The notes below the pieces were generated by a model. The model did not search any database and had not been told where the DNA came from. It saw only the letters and a list, made by a program, of their open reading frames with translations. A DNA stretch of 64,000 nucleotides from Brachionus manjavacas (Eukaryota > Rotifera > Eurotatoria > Ploima > Brachionidae): contig JAHQIY010000005.1 of the NCBI GenBank assembly GCA_019054805.1, positions 4,447,501-4,511,500 on the forward strand, given 5' to 3'. Positions 1-11,307 of this stretch are shown here, one piece after another. Both the position numbers and the translations under genes were made by a program. Each line of letters starts with the position of its first letter. Position 1 is the first letter of the stretch.

Positions 1-1522
1 TTGGTGCAAAATAAAAGTTTTTAAAACTTCCATTTTGATTCATTTTTATTTCTCATTTTTTAAATGTTGCTTTTCAAATAAATTACTCAAATTGGTTAAA
101 AGTTATTACAGTAAACCCTTGCGAGATCATGCATAAGATAACTTTTGATCTTTAGGTTTTGGTGCAAGCATAAGCAATCATCGACCCCATGTGAAAATCG
201 GCCCCTTGTGATGCGTAAATAGAAATTCGTTTTTTCATATTTTAGACGCAGCATTGAAACTTAAAATATCTGGAATAACGCTGGGTTAAAAATCGAAAAT
301 CTTTACTTTACTCCGCATCAAAAACTGAAAATTAAAAATTAAATTTGAGGCAAAAAAATTAAGTTTTTTAGTTATGATTTAAAACAAGAATTTGAAAATA
401 AATTAAAAATGCCTAAAAAAATTGCCAAAAATTAGTTAAGTGTAGGTCCAACTAGATAATTTTTTTTATAAAACTTGAAAAATTCTCTTTTTTTAAATCA
501 ACTGCGTTCCTGACACAGTGGTATTTTGATTTTTTTGCAGTAAGTGTGAGTATAAAAACTAAAAACTAAAAAACATGTTTAATTTTTATAAAAGCTGATT
601 AAATATTAAAATTTAAAACCAGAATATTTTACCAAAATAAAGTAAAAATCTAAAATAAAATTGTTTTAATAAAATTATCTCAAAATTGTATACCTTGTTC
701 AATAGTCAAATTTTATTTTATGAATCGTATATGAATCGTACTTTTATTTTACAATAAAAACTTGAGTTTAAAATTTGAATTTATTTAGGAAAATTTTATT
801 AAAAATCATAAACCATATAATAAAAGTAAATCGTAAAAAAAAATTTAATTTTCTGGTCCAATACGGAATAAAAATGTTTATTCAATTGTTCTATGGTAAA
901 TAACACAGCTAATTTTGTACTTTAATCTGTGAATCTTAAAAAAAAAATAAAAATTATGGTTCAACTGAAAAATAAAAACAAAATAATTTATTTTAGCCCT
1001 ATTTTTGAATAAATGAATGCATTTTATTTTTTTCTAATATTTAAAATTTATTATCAATAGATCTGATTAAAGGTTTAAATTCAAAAAGCTAATTTCAAAT
1101 AGTAAAAAAAAATTTAAAAAGTAAAAGTTTTACTATTCAGAACATTTTCCATTGCAAAATAATTATTTTTAAATATAAAGAATGTACAAGTTGTAAAAAT
1201 ATTAGAAATTTATTTATTTTTTTGTTAAAAGATGAACAAATTTCTGAGGATTACAATCAAACCTCGTCCATCTTTTCATTAAAAATCGTATTTTTTCAGC
1301 TTTTCTCTTTTACTCTTATAATAGTCTAAAATATCTCTAAAGTAGTCTAAAAATTAATTTTTAAATTAGCAAAACAGCTTATTCGGACAAAATGCTTGTC
1401 CATTTATCTCAAAACTTCGACGCACTTGACATGAATATTTCAAATATTTTGTTACTAGGCAGATACCGGTCTTTTTGATAAATTCAAATTTTTTAATAAT
1501 TAAATTTTTCTAAAAGTCTAAA
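1..1522. other. AT-rich non-coding stretch
   Basis: No ORF of useful length, no recognisable repeat and no RNA gene was seen. It is homopolymer-rich sequence upstream of the first CEP95-like gene. Its last ~100 bases should hold that gene's promoter and 5' UTR, but no clear TATA motif stands out. Confidence 0.5.
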
Positions 1523-3679
1523 ATGTCCAAAGATGCTGAAAAACAAGAACTAGAGCAAGCGTGCGAAAACTCAAAAGCAAAGATCAAGTCAAAAATAATT
1601 ACCATTGCCAACGAGCTATTAAAAGTTTGCAAATCTGATCCAAATCAAACAAAGCTTTCAATTCCGATTCCAGATCAAATATCCTCAATTAGACAACTCA
1701 AATCTGACATATTTGTCTTTTTTTATGAGAACATTTGCTCCACGGAGTTGATTGACAAAAAATGGCCTTGCAAAAGTCAGGAAGAAGAAATTCACAACCT
1801 GCAATCGGTAATCGATTCTCTATCGTTGGACGTATTGCACGAGGACTTGTCTCATCTAACTGCTGAATCAATTCTTGGACTGGGCTCGACCAAAAAAAGA
1901 GACTTGCTTTCACTGGAATACCTACTGGACATTTTAAAAACCACTCATGAATGGATTACATCAAGAGTAGAAAACACCGAAGCAATAGAATCATCTACAG
2001 TTCAAAGTGACAAATCTGACGATTCAAAAAACCTAGATGTGCCTCGCTTGGATAAAAAATATTCCGAATTCGACCGTAAAATTGAAGAAACAGTTAAAAT
2101 GACCCAGGAAGCAATTAAAAATGTCCCTAATGAAAAAGAAGATGACAAATTTTTCCAAGAATACATGAGACAAAAAGAGCTAGAGTTTAAGCTAAAAAAT
2201 TGCCAAAATTTGGTAAATGAGATCGAAACCCTAAAAAGCAGCAGTGGTAACAGTTCCTTTAATGATTCAAGTTGTGAATCGTTCAACATGCTTAACATTG
2301 CCGCCGATCTAAACTCAAATCAAAAGCATGTAAAATTTAACATCGATTCCAGAACTAGATCAAGCAGTCCACAGACCAGACTTTCAAAAACCAACAATGC
2401 TCACAGGCCTAGTAGGCGAAAAATAGCTCAGTGCAAAAATTCATTGATGCACACATTGGGAAATGAAATTGGCTTGATTAAGAACAGTTTGGCTGATAAC
2501 TTAGATTGTGAGAGTGATAAAATAGAGCGCTTGATGTCCCTTATTTATTCCGAGGACTACCAGGACGCTCAGGCAATGATGCAGCATTCTTTGAATAAAA
2601 TAAAAAAGAAAAGCAATTTAACTAATGATTTGTACATGAATGCCCATGACGGCAAAAAAAAATTCACATCAAATTTAACTCCGAGTGAATCGTCCAGGTC
2701 AAAGGGAGTTTTGTTGCCGCGAAGCAGGTCTTTGGTAAAGTTTGGCAAAAAAAGAAGCTCAAGCATGACCAATTTGAATATTAGTCGGGTGAGACAGAAG
2801 AGATGGAATTCGGCAGTGAAAAAAAGCATGGCACAGAGCAAAGACCCGTCTAAAAAATTCTATTCCAGATTTATCATCGGTGAAGACGGAATTTTGAATT
2901 GTTTACTTGAGGAATTTCCGCATTTGTACACATCACCTGAGACTATTCATTATTTGTGGTCAAGACATGCTAGACAAATTGAAATTCTGGGCAAAGAGCA
3001 AAAAGAACTGGAGGCAAAATATTTGAGCAAGGATTCTGGTGCCAATTTGGCAGACCAGTACTTGAAGGAAGCTAACCGCAAGCAAGAAGTGCTGATGGAA
3101 ATAATGCGCAAAGAACTTGATCACATCGAGAGGCAACAGGACATGAAACGCAAGCAGTTGGTCGAAAATTCCCTAAAAGCCAAGACCAGAGAGCAAAGAT
3201 TTCAATCGGCCAAAGTCAAACGCTATTTTGAAGAATTCCGAACACAGCAAAGAGCCAAAATGCTCAAGCAAAAGACCAGCGAAGAGTTGATCTTTAAAAA
3301 ACTGTTTAATGAATCTTTGAAAATTCAAAAAGAGCGCATGCTCGAATTGAAAAAGTATGCCAAAGAGAAAAATGATATCAATCGCAAGCAGCAAATAAAT
3401 CAAATAAAATCCATTGAGAATTTTTACAAAAATAAATTTGATTTATTAAATGAGCAAATGAAACGAGAAAAAGATGAAAATCAAGTGAGAGATGGCGCAC
3501 AACATGTAGTTTTGAGTAAAATGAAGTCACAAGTAAAGAATAAATTGGAAGATGACATTAGAGATTTACAGGATCAGATGTATAGAGACAAGGACTTTTT
3601 ATATTGGAGGCAATTGGATGCCGATCGTTTAAAACAAAACATTCAAAAAGCTAGTTACTTTAGACCCATGTCAAAATAG
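1523..3679 (+). CDS. CEP95: CEP95-like centrosomal protein, copy A (intronless)
   Basis: A 718-residue protein in one open frame. Residues ~20-150 match the N-terminal calponin-homology-like domain of CEP95 as I recall it: 'ITIANELL', then 'IFVFFYENI', the run 'EEEIHNLQSVIDSLSLDVL' followed by 'HEDLSHLTAE', and 'LEYLLDIL'. The middle (~150-450) is Ser/Lys-rich low complexity. Residues ~470-710 are long charged coiled coil (for example 'EQRFQSAKVKRYFEEFR', 'SIENFYKNKFDLLNEQMK'). CEP95 is a centriole/centrosome-associated protein, so a role at centrosomes or basal bodies is inferred. The start is the first ATG of the frame, and a poly(A) signal AATAAA lies at ~3760. Copy B follows on the same strand and shares both the N-terminal domain and the C-terminal coiled coil. 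Unlike B, A has no introns, which suggests a retrocopy or intron loss. Confidence 0.85.
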   Translation: MSKDAEKQELEQACENSKAKIKSKIITIANELLKVCKSDPNQTKLSIPIPDQISSIRQLKSDIFVFFYENICSTELIDKKWPCKSQEEEIHNLQSVIDSLSLDVLHEDLSHLTAESILGLGSTKKRDLLSLEYLLDILKTTHEWITSRVENTEAIESSTVQSDKSDDSKNLDVPRLDKKYSEFDRKIEETVKMTQEAIKNVPNEKEDDKFFQEYMRQKELEFKLKNCQNLVNEIETLKSSSGNSSFNDSSCESFNMLNIAADLNSNQKHVKFNIDSRTRSSSPQTRLSKTNNAHRPSRRKIAQCKNSLMHTLGNEIGLIKNSLADNLDCESDKIERLMSLIYSEDYQDAQAMMQHSLNKIKKKSNLTNDLYMNAHDGKKKFTSNLTPSESSRSKGVLLPRSRSLVKFGKKRSSSMTNLNISRVRQKRWNSAVKKSMAQSKDPSKKFYSRFIIGEDGILNCLLEEFPHLYTSPETIHYLWSRHARQIEILGKEQKELEAKYLSKDSGANLADQYLKEANRKQEVLMEIMRKELDHIERQQDMKRKQLVENSLKAKTREQRFQSAKVKRYFEEFRTQQRAKMLKQKTSEELIFKKLFNESLKIQKERMLELKKYAKEKNDINRKQQINQIKSIENFYKNKFDLLNEQMKREKDENQVRDGAQHVVLSKMKSQVKNKLEDDIRDLQDQMYRDKDFLYWRQLDADRLKQNIQKASYFRPMSK

Positions 3680-4428
3680 TTTAATTCGTTGCAATTAATC
3701 AAATTTTTAAATTTTGTTACTTTCGTATTTTCATATTATGATCAATTAATTTTTTTTTAAATAAATTTTTCATAAAGCTGTCATTTTTATTCCTTGTTGC
3801 TATTTTCAGAGAACAACTCATCAATTGATTTTCTCGAATAAAGGCATTTTTGTCATCTTTAAAAAGAAGAGCTTTTTTAAATAATTACTAACAAAAAATT
3901 GCATAAAAGCTTCATTTGTAAATGATAAAAGTTGATATTTCGAAAAAAATAACACTTTTTTTATAACAACTTATGAACAAATTAAATTTATTGAGTTGAT
4001 AGAAGCAATTAAATAAAAAAATATAAAATAATGTGGCATTAAAAAATTCACTCATAAATAGTGAGTATGGTATCATGAAAATTTAAGTTACTTAATACCA
4101 AAAATTACAGATCAAAAATTCCTAATTGATGATTTAAGCGTGATTTTCGACATATTTATTCATTTTTATCATACTTTGATTTTAAGTGTTGTAAAACAAA
4201 AATTAACTTTATTTTTAAGTAAAATTCTTACCAATTTTTATCAATTAATCACGTTTTTTTTAAGCTTTTAAATCTTGTCGTAAAATCTTCTTTAAATTTC
4301 CTAAAAGAAACATTTTATTTTAAAATCTTGAAAATAATCATATTTGTTAATTTAGAAAACTAATCTCTGTAGTTTTAAATCTAAAAAATATTAAATTTCT
4401 TTTTAAATTCAGCTTGGATAGATGTCAA
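3680..4428. other. Spacer between the two CEP95-like genes
   Basis: It holds the 3' UTR and poly(A) signal of copy A and the upstream region of copy B. A pyrimidine-rich stretch ending in AG lies just before the copy B start (about 4397-4412). That could be a trans-splice or 5'-UTR splice acceptor. No other gene was seen. Confidence 0.4.
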
Positions 4429-7400
4429 ATGTCGTTTCGATCGAGTTTTGTCGAACTATCGACATCTTCATTCTCCGTGAACTCATCACGAAGCCTTAAG
4501 CCATCAGCGAACAATTCTTCGTTTATTTCAACCAAAAACCGAATCATAAAAATCAGCAACGAGCTTCTTCTGACTTGCCAAACAAATCCAACTGAGAACG
4601 CTCAAATTTTCAATTTGCCAAAATATATAAATTCAATAAATCAGATTAATTCAACTATTTTTATCTATTTTTATGAAAGTATCTTAGGAACTTCTTTAGC
4701 AGGTAAGTCTTAAAATTCCATTTTTAGTCCAGATTGGGAACTGAACATTTTTAGATAAAAAATTTCCTCCGAAATCAACCGAAGATGAAATCCACAATGT
4801 TCAATCGGTAATTGACTCAATATCACTGGACATATTGCACGAGGACTTATCTCATATTCAAGCAGCAGCCATATGCAGTCAAAATCCTGATCTTCTGTCT
4901 GTTGAGTATTTGCTTGACATTATGAAATCAATACAAGAGTGGATTTCGTCAAGATTGGAAAGTATAAGCTCGTTTTCAAGCACCAGAAATTCAAAAATTA
5001 GCCAAATCACTCCCATAAAAACATCGAACAAAAGTTCCAATAAATTGAGTAAAAGCAAAGACAGAAATTTTTCCAAAGAAAGATCAACTACTCTAGTTTC
5101 TTCTCTTAATTCGGAAATAACTTTTAACAACTCAAATTTTAAATCATTGCGTACTCCGATTAAAGGGCCATATGCAAAAGAATTCAGAAAGATACCCAAC
5201 TTTGATGCAATAAAATCCTCATCGACCCCAAGATCAGCGTTTCGTTCCCTATCCAAAGATAAATCTGTGAGCAAAAACTCAACACCTAGACGAACAATTA
5301 GTCTTTCAGTGTCCAATAGTCCAGCTAATAGATCGATCAATAAATCGGATATTGGAAAAGATAGTATTATTTCCTCAATTAAAAATGAGACCTCATCACA
5401 TAGATTAGACCAAATAATGAAAAAATACTCCAAACAGATACAATGGATTGAAAAAGTTAAAAACTTGAATTCGAATGAATTGAAATTTGAAAAGTATTTA
5501 AATGAAGCGTACAACAAACAAAAGTTACTAGTTGAAATTATTAAAAAAGAGATAATGCTGAATCAGAGATTGGAAATTTTAAAACGATCTAAAGAGGAAA
5601 AGTTGTGCCAAAAAGCAAAACAAAGAGAAAGTCGAATAGAAAAAGCCAGAGTCAAAAAATATATAGATGATTTAAGAGCGAAAGAAAAAAGCAACTCACT
5701 TAGACAAAAATTGAGTAAGTTTTACTGTTATTTTATGTTTTTACAGTCTAAAATAGTGAATTTCAAAAAACATACTTTATTAGCTTTTGAATTAATATAA
5801 TATTATTAATTCCAAATAATATTATATTAAATAAATTTAATATTATTTCAATTATTTAATAAAATTAATATATTAAATATTATTTGGGTCTTGTTGCTTA
5901 TATGGCCAATTTACTTTTTGTCAATTAGTGGCCAAAAAACCTAATTTACCGTCAATTTTTTTACCTGGCCAGCTTTTTTTTTTGTAACTTAAATTTGCAC
6001 CTCAACTGTTTGTTTGTTTGTTATTTAAATTAACAAAAAATTAAAACTTAGAGAGCAAAAATTTTAAAAATGAATAATTCATCAGATAAACAGACAAAAA
6101 TAAATGAAATCTTTGAATCCAAAGATAACTTAGAAGTTATCTCATGGTTGCAGGATCGCAAGTTGATTCCTAGCGAACTAAATTGTATTAAATGTTCTAA
6201 TCGTTTGAAATTGCAACCAAGAAAAGACGTAATTGACAGTTATGGTAATGAGACTGAAAATAATTGCATAAATCATAAAAATTATAACTTGAGGAAAAGA
6301 AAAAATATGATGATTTTGTTTGAAATTGGCCATATTTTTTTTTATTTGGACAGGAAATTTTTTTTATTTTTTCAATAAATTAGGTTTTTTGGCCACTAAT
6401 TGACAAAAAGTTAATTGGCCTGGCCAATTGGCCATATAAGCAACAAGACCCTATTATTTATATTATAATTTTGTTTATATAAAAATAATATTTTATATTT
6501 AATAGAAAAAATATTTATCTAATAATTTTCCCTTTTCTATCCTAGTGGTTTATAAAATAATTACCCCTTTATTTAAAAAAGGGTTTAAGCATGTCCCGTA
6601 CTGCAGAGTAATTTTGAAGTTTTTATCTCCCATAGCGGGGTTCGAACACTCGATCCTCTGCTTGCATTACTAGCACACAAAACATCCGAATATTTGGGAT
6701 TTTTAAGTTAATGGATGATTTAAAAAAAAATTTTAAACAAAACTTTGAAGATAATATTTTTTCTTTTGAAATTCAGAATAAATGATCAATTTTGAATTAC
6801 AAAATTAATTGAACTATTTGACTAACTAAATTGTTTAGGTCCGTAATTTCTCTCATCGCTAATTTTAATTAAAATAAATCTGATTTATTAAATTGTATTC
6901 TAATTTAATAAAAAAATATTTTTCTATCTATTTAAAAAAATTATCAGATACACGATCAAAAAAAATAAAAAAAATTAGAAATCTTTTTTTTTCATAATGT
7001 TTATTTTTTAAACTTAAGTATAAATAAGTATTATTTTTTTTTAATTTCAATTTAAAAGTCTCTCCGGTTACGTTATCAACCGATGACATTAAATGTAACC
7101 AAATATTTTGTAACCTACACTTTTATCATATTGAAAATACTATTTTTTATTCAATAGTTATTTTGATAAATTTTGCGGACAATTCCATAAAGTTTAAAAT
7201 TATGCTTTGTCACTTTCTTTCAATTTTGTTGATGCGGACACCTATAAAAATCAATTCAGTTTTAATAAATTTTTAAGATAAAGTAATTCAATTGCTTTAG
7301 ATTGTATTCAATCTTTTTTTTATTTTTTAATTTACCTAAATATACTTATTGTGAAATCATTAATAGTTGTCAATACGCAATTTCTTTAAATTAATTCTAT

Positions 7401-8760
7401 ATATTTATTTTCCTAAGACCTAATTCTAGAATAAAAACCATTAAAATAAAATCAATAATCAAATAAATTTTTCTAATTTCCAAAATTTAATCCTATTTTT
7501 CGTCAATTTTTTTCGAAGTATTTTTTCGATATTATTTTCCTGAATGCTAAAATATCTAATAAAATTTTGAAAAATATTTCACTTTAAAATAAAAAAATTG
7601 AAATTTAAAAAATCGACTCCTATTTTAACAGAAATTTAAAAATATTTTCTTGAAAATTAGATAAAATCTTTTACTACTATGCTAAAATTATTATAATTAT
7701 TAAATAATTGTTATTCTATTTTATTTAAATTTTGCATTTTTGTTTCAATAACTCTGATGTTGAGGGTTAGGATTAGAGTCAGTTCAATTAAATATTTATT
7801 TTTAAATAATAAATTAAATCTGTAGAAGTCATATTTTTTCAGGATAAATAAGAAGTAATAAATACAAATATTTTGATTTTAATTAAATTTCTAAATTTTA
7901 AAATTAAATTTTGAAAATATCTAGATAATTTTAAATTTTTAAATAAATAATACTTGCTAAAAATTGGTTCGAAATGGATTTTTAATAATAATAAGATAAA
8001 GGCAGAAAGAAACGCAGACATGCACTATCATAAAAACAAAGAAATTTTTAACTTGGAATAAAAGTCTTTAATGTTTATTTTATAAATAATCAAAAATAAA
8101 AATTTACATAATAAACACAAATACATTAAAAATAAACGAATCCCTAAATACCAAGGCATCGTTTAAATTGATATGGGAACTCTTGTTTTTATTACAATTA
8201 TTTGCTTTATTATTTAATCTTAAATTAATTGTTATTTTAGTAAAAAAATTTTTATCAATTCGTAAAACTGTCAAGGAAACACAATTTTTGATAGTTGATT
8301 AGAATTTCATAAGAACCTTAGAAGATTTTGGCGACAATATACTCATGAATATTGAATTTTTTTTAAAGATGAAGAATTAGAACTCAAAAAGACATTTGAC
8401 GAGACACTTCGGATCAAAAAAGAGACATTAATTGACTTAAAAAAATATAATCGGGACAAGAGTGCAGAAAGGCTCGTTAAGCAATTGAACGAAATCGATT
8501 CAATGGAGAATTTTTACAAAACAAGATTTGAGCTTTTAAATGAACAATTGAAAAAAGAACGTGAATTAAGCAGACAAAGAGAAAGTTCACAAAAGAGAAT
8601 AGTCTCTAAGGTAAAAACACACATAAAAGATAAATATGAAAACGGGCTTGAAAATATGCAGGAACAAATTTATCGAGAAAATGATTTTTTGTTCAATAAG
8701 GAACCATCTAAATTTTATCGACTGACAAGAAAATCTTCCATTACAAATTTTTGTAATTAA
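4429..8760 (+). CDS. CEP95: CEP95-like centrosomal protein, copy B (three exons)
   Basis: Exons 4429-4702, 4755-5714 and 8369-8760, with introns of 52 nt and 2,654 nt. Both introns are phase 1 with GT-AG ends, and the joined frame gives 541 residues. Across the first junction the protein reads DKKFPPKS then EDEIHNVQSVIDSISLDIL, collinear with copy A. Across the second it reads LNEELELKKTFDETL, again collinear with A's coiled coil. The N-terminal CEP95/CH-like domain is at ~30-150, a Ser-rich linker follows, and the C-terminal half is coiled coil. The first in-frame ATG (4429) is taken as the start; the open frame extends 15 nt upstream without a further ATG. The large second intron carries a DNA transposon and a tRNA-like fragment. 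The role is inferred as centrosomal, possibly subfunctionalised from copy A. Confidence 0.82.
5886..6451 (+). mobile_element. Merlin/ISXO2-type mini DNA transposon
   Basis: A 566-bp element in intron 2 of CEP95 copy B. Its ends are inverted repeats: the first 26 bases, starting GGGTCTTGTTGCTTATATGG, are perfectly inverted at the right end. Similarity then continues for about 36 more bases, interrupted by a short indel. It is flanked by an 8-bp direct repeat TATTATTT at 5878-5885 and 6452-6459, read as a target-site duplication. An 8-9 bp duplication and an ISXO2-like transposase are typical of the Merlin superfamily. Inside is a remnant of the transposase N-terminus. Confidence 0.85.
6070..6378 (+). 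pseudogene. Transposase N-terminal zinc-binding remnant (ISXO2/Merlin-like)
   Basis: A 102-residue frame inside the inverted-repeat element. Residues ~18-55 resemble the N-terminal domain of ISXO2/IS1595-type transposases: 'ISWLQDRKLIP' followed by a C-x2-C pair in 'LNCIKCSNRLKLQPR', then 'DVIDSYGN' where functional members have DG-x-WRC, then 'LRKRKN'. The second metal-binding pair and the whole DDE catalytic domain are missing, and the C-terminus runs into the right inverted repeat. This is a non-autonomous internal-deletion derivative with no expected activity. Confidence 0.65.
6541..6715 (-). repeat. tRNA-like SINE fragment (putative)
   Basis: On the minus strand, sequence near 6630-6690 contains a B-box-like GTGTTCGAACCCCGC preceded by 'GTGTGCTAGTAATGCAAGC'. 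This resembles the D-to-T-arm part of tRNA-derived short interspersed elements. The T stem does not pair properly and no acceptor stem closes, so it is not a functional tRNA. The remaining minus-strand sequence down to 6541 may be the SINE body. Confidence 0.35.
6716..8368. other. Rest of CEP95 copy B intron 2
   Basis: AT-rich intronic sequence with no supported gene. Short ORFs here are low-complexity Leu/Phe/Lys runs typical of AT-rich DNA. Confidence 0.5.
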
Positions 8761-9420
8761 ATGTGTAAATAAATATTTTAATTCAAAATTTCAATTGTCT
8801 AGAAATAATTTTTTTAAATTGTGAATATGATGATATCCAAATTTATTCATTTATCAATAAACATTTTTTTATTTATTTTTTTTTTTTAAATCATTCAAAT
8901 AATTCCATTCAAGCTAGTTGTTAAATTAAGAAGGTCTATGATAAAAATAAGTTAAAGAGATCAAAAGTAACGGTAAAGACGCCTAATAGTTAAAAGAAAA
9001 GAATTTATTAAAATTACTAATTGTTAATTTTTATCATTTTATTTTAGATAAATAATTGTAGATTTAAATTACTAAAAAATAATAATTAAGAATTGCGTGT
9101 TTATCTGGCTTGATGAATTTTCCTACAAAATTGTTGTTGTTTTTTTCAAGGAAAAACTTTAAATTTTGTATAAAATAATCGTATTGACAAAGGGTTGTGT
9201 AATGAATCAACTTGTATGTTTTAGACGTCAATTAATTTGACATCATACTTTTGACTTCTTACTTTTGCCTTTAATATTTTTTGACGTGTTAAAATTTGAC
9301 TAAAATAAACTTGACTTTAATTTGAACGTCATTCGACGTGACTTGACTAATTAAATTATTTTTTCTCTATCTTTTTTAACATGGAAGAATTGATTTACTC
9401 TTTTGATAAACTTGACATCT
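8761..9420. other. 3' flank of CEP95 copy B with TGACGTC-type motifs
   Basis: No gene. From about 9220 the motifs GACGTCAA, TTGACGTG and GAACGTCATTCGACG recur. Related motifs recur on the other side of the MULE element (about 10395-10480), which suggests the MULE landed inside an older repeat. Confidence 0.4.
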
Positions 9421-9428
9421 GTCCTGAC

Positions 9429-10182
9429 GGCTCTGTTACGTTTCATAGCAGCCAATTTCATCGCGTCATTTTTATCGCAAGTTATTTCGTCGCAAGTGTC
9501 AATTTTTCATAGCAAGTCTTAATTTTTTATCGCATGATAATTCATCGCAGGTGAGATTTTCATTGCAATCGAGTAAACAATAGAAAATTAGAAACAAAAA
9601 AAAAATTTTATTGAAAAAGAATAAAGTTAAATATCAATTAGTTTGATTAATTTGATTAGATAAGAATAAATTATTCAATGTTTAAACACAAATTACTTAA
9701 ATACTCTAGTAGGTTATCTCTATTGTACGACTTACATAAGTTAAATAAGCGAGAATCTTTCTTTTGTTGTTCAACTGGCTTTTCGACTATTTCTCCTGCT
9801 TTTATCTTGACTAAGTTATTTTCAGTATGTGACTGTTCAGTCTTTAGTTTATCGATCAATTGATTAAACTTCAAGTGACTTTTTTCATCATTTGTAATAG
9901 CACCATGCCATGCTTCAACTGAATTTGTTGTCCGAGGTAAATTATTCAAAATTCTTTCATGAAGATTCCAAATTTTTGTTCATAACTTAGTTCTAGATAA
10001 AGAGATAACTTAGTTTTATGAAATAGATGCTATGAAAAAAAAATTATGCGATGAAACAAACTAAGATGCGATGAAAAAAAAGAAGATGCGATGAAAAAAA
10101 AGAAGATGCGATAAAAAAAATTGAAATGCGATGAAAATTGAGATGCGATGAAATTAGTGTTGCTATGAAACGTACTAATCCC
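9429..10182 (-). mobile_element. Non-autonomous MULE (Mutator-like) DNA transposon
   Basis: A 754-bp element flanked by a perfect 8-bp direct repeat GTCCTGAC (9421-9428 and 10183-10190). The ends are imperfect inverted repeats sharing TACGTTTCATAGCA. Each end also carries an array of subterminal short motifs: six or so copies of GATGCGATGAAA on the right, and their complement (TTTCATCGCA variants) on the left. The interior holds a C-terminal piece of a MULE transposase on the minus strand. Mutator-like elements make 8-10 bp duplications, consistent with this call. Confidence 0.8.
9671..9985 (-). pseudogene. MULE transposase C-terminal fragment
   Basis: The minus-strand frame reads WNLHERILNNLPRTTNSVEAW near its start. 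That is the conserved 'LPRTNN-VEGWH' segment that follows the catalytic core in animal MULE transposases, often with FLYWCH domains. It continues with an 'LIDKLKTEQ' helix and ends in 'LLEYLSNLCLNIE', as in the family. The DDE core and N-terminus are gone, so this is a fossil inside a deletion derivative. Confidence 0.75.
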
Positions 10183-10190
10183 GTCCTGAC

Positions 10191-11244
10191 ATCTTAAAAT
10201 TAAAGTTATAGATTATTTAAGAAATCTAGCTTTAATTATTGATCTCTAATTTACTAAATGATTATTAAATTGTATATTTATATTTCAGTTTTATTTTCAT
10301 TATCTAATTAATAAAATAAATTATTCGTCAAGTTAATATTTAGTCTAAATAATTTTTCGTCTAAAATATTCTAGTTAATTTTAGTAAAGTCATAATTATA
10401 GACGTCAAGATTTAGTGTCGATTAATTTATCAAGTCAAATTAATGACGGCAAAATTATAAACGTCAAAATAACCGTCCACCTTGACATAGCCGTTCAACT
10501 CAAATTCGACCCTACTAATTTTATTTATTTATTTCAATGAACGCCTTTAAGGAGATTTAATAATAGATTTTTTGATCTAAAAATTAAACTTTTTATTAGC
10601 ATTGCCAAAAATAAAAACAAATAATTTGATTTAATAAAAATTGAGAATCTAACTTACATTCCTTTTCAAATCTAGGTGAATTTATGATAAATTTTTTTCC
10701 AACAAAAATAATAGTCAAAACAAATATTTCATGTTTTTCTTCCTAGAATAATATTTGAATTTCTAGGTTTTATTTTTCTAAAATTGTTGTCTCATTATAT
10801 ATATTTATTTGAAATAATTCTCAAATAACATTTAAAATTAAGATTTTTTTTCTATACCTGATTTCAATAGTTTCTTTGAAATAATGGATAAAAATTTAAT
10901 AGAAATTAGTATTTCAAATATTGTCTTCATAGCGTTTATAAAATTTTTTTTAAAGAAATTGGAGAGATTGCTAAATAAAAGATACTATTTGAATTAAATG
11001 GTTTTTTATTATCATTTTCTTATTTAGAATTTAGTTTAGTTCAAGAAATTCGGAACGAGTCTCAATTCAGCAAAATTTTTTAATTTTTTTCTAATAAAAT
11101 AAAAATCTAAAATCCATAATTAGGTCCACTTCTTTTCCTCATTTTTATAAATGACTTTCCTTATCTCTTAGGTAAATCTAGCATTAAAATTTTTAATAAC
11201 ATCAATTTGATTTTTACGGAATTTTTAAAATAAATTCAGAAATT
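10191..11244. other. AT-rich spacer
   Basis: No gene found. The part at about 10395-10500 contains several GACGTCAA-like motifs that mirror those left of the MULE element. The rest is featureless AT-rich DNA up to the LINE 3' end. Confidence 0.4.
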
Positions 11245-11307
11245 TAGTAGTAGTAGTAGTAGTTTTGACTGTAGCTGGCTAGCCAGCGAGTGTGCTGATA
11301 AGGCACA

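Noticed and set aside
4879-5517. 212-codon minus-strand ORF opposite CEP95 copy B exon 2
   Set aside because: Its Leu/Phe/Glu-rich translation is the antisense shadow of the Lys/Ser/Asn-rich plus-strand coding exon.
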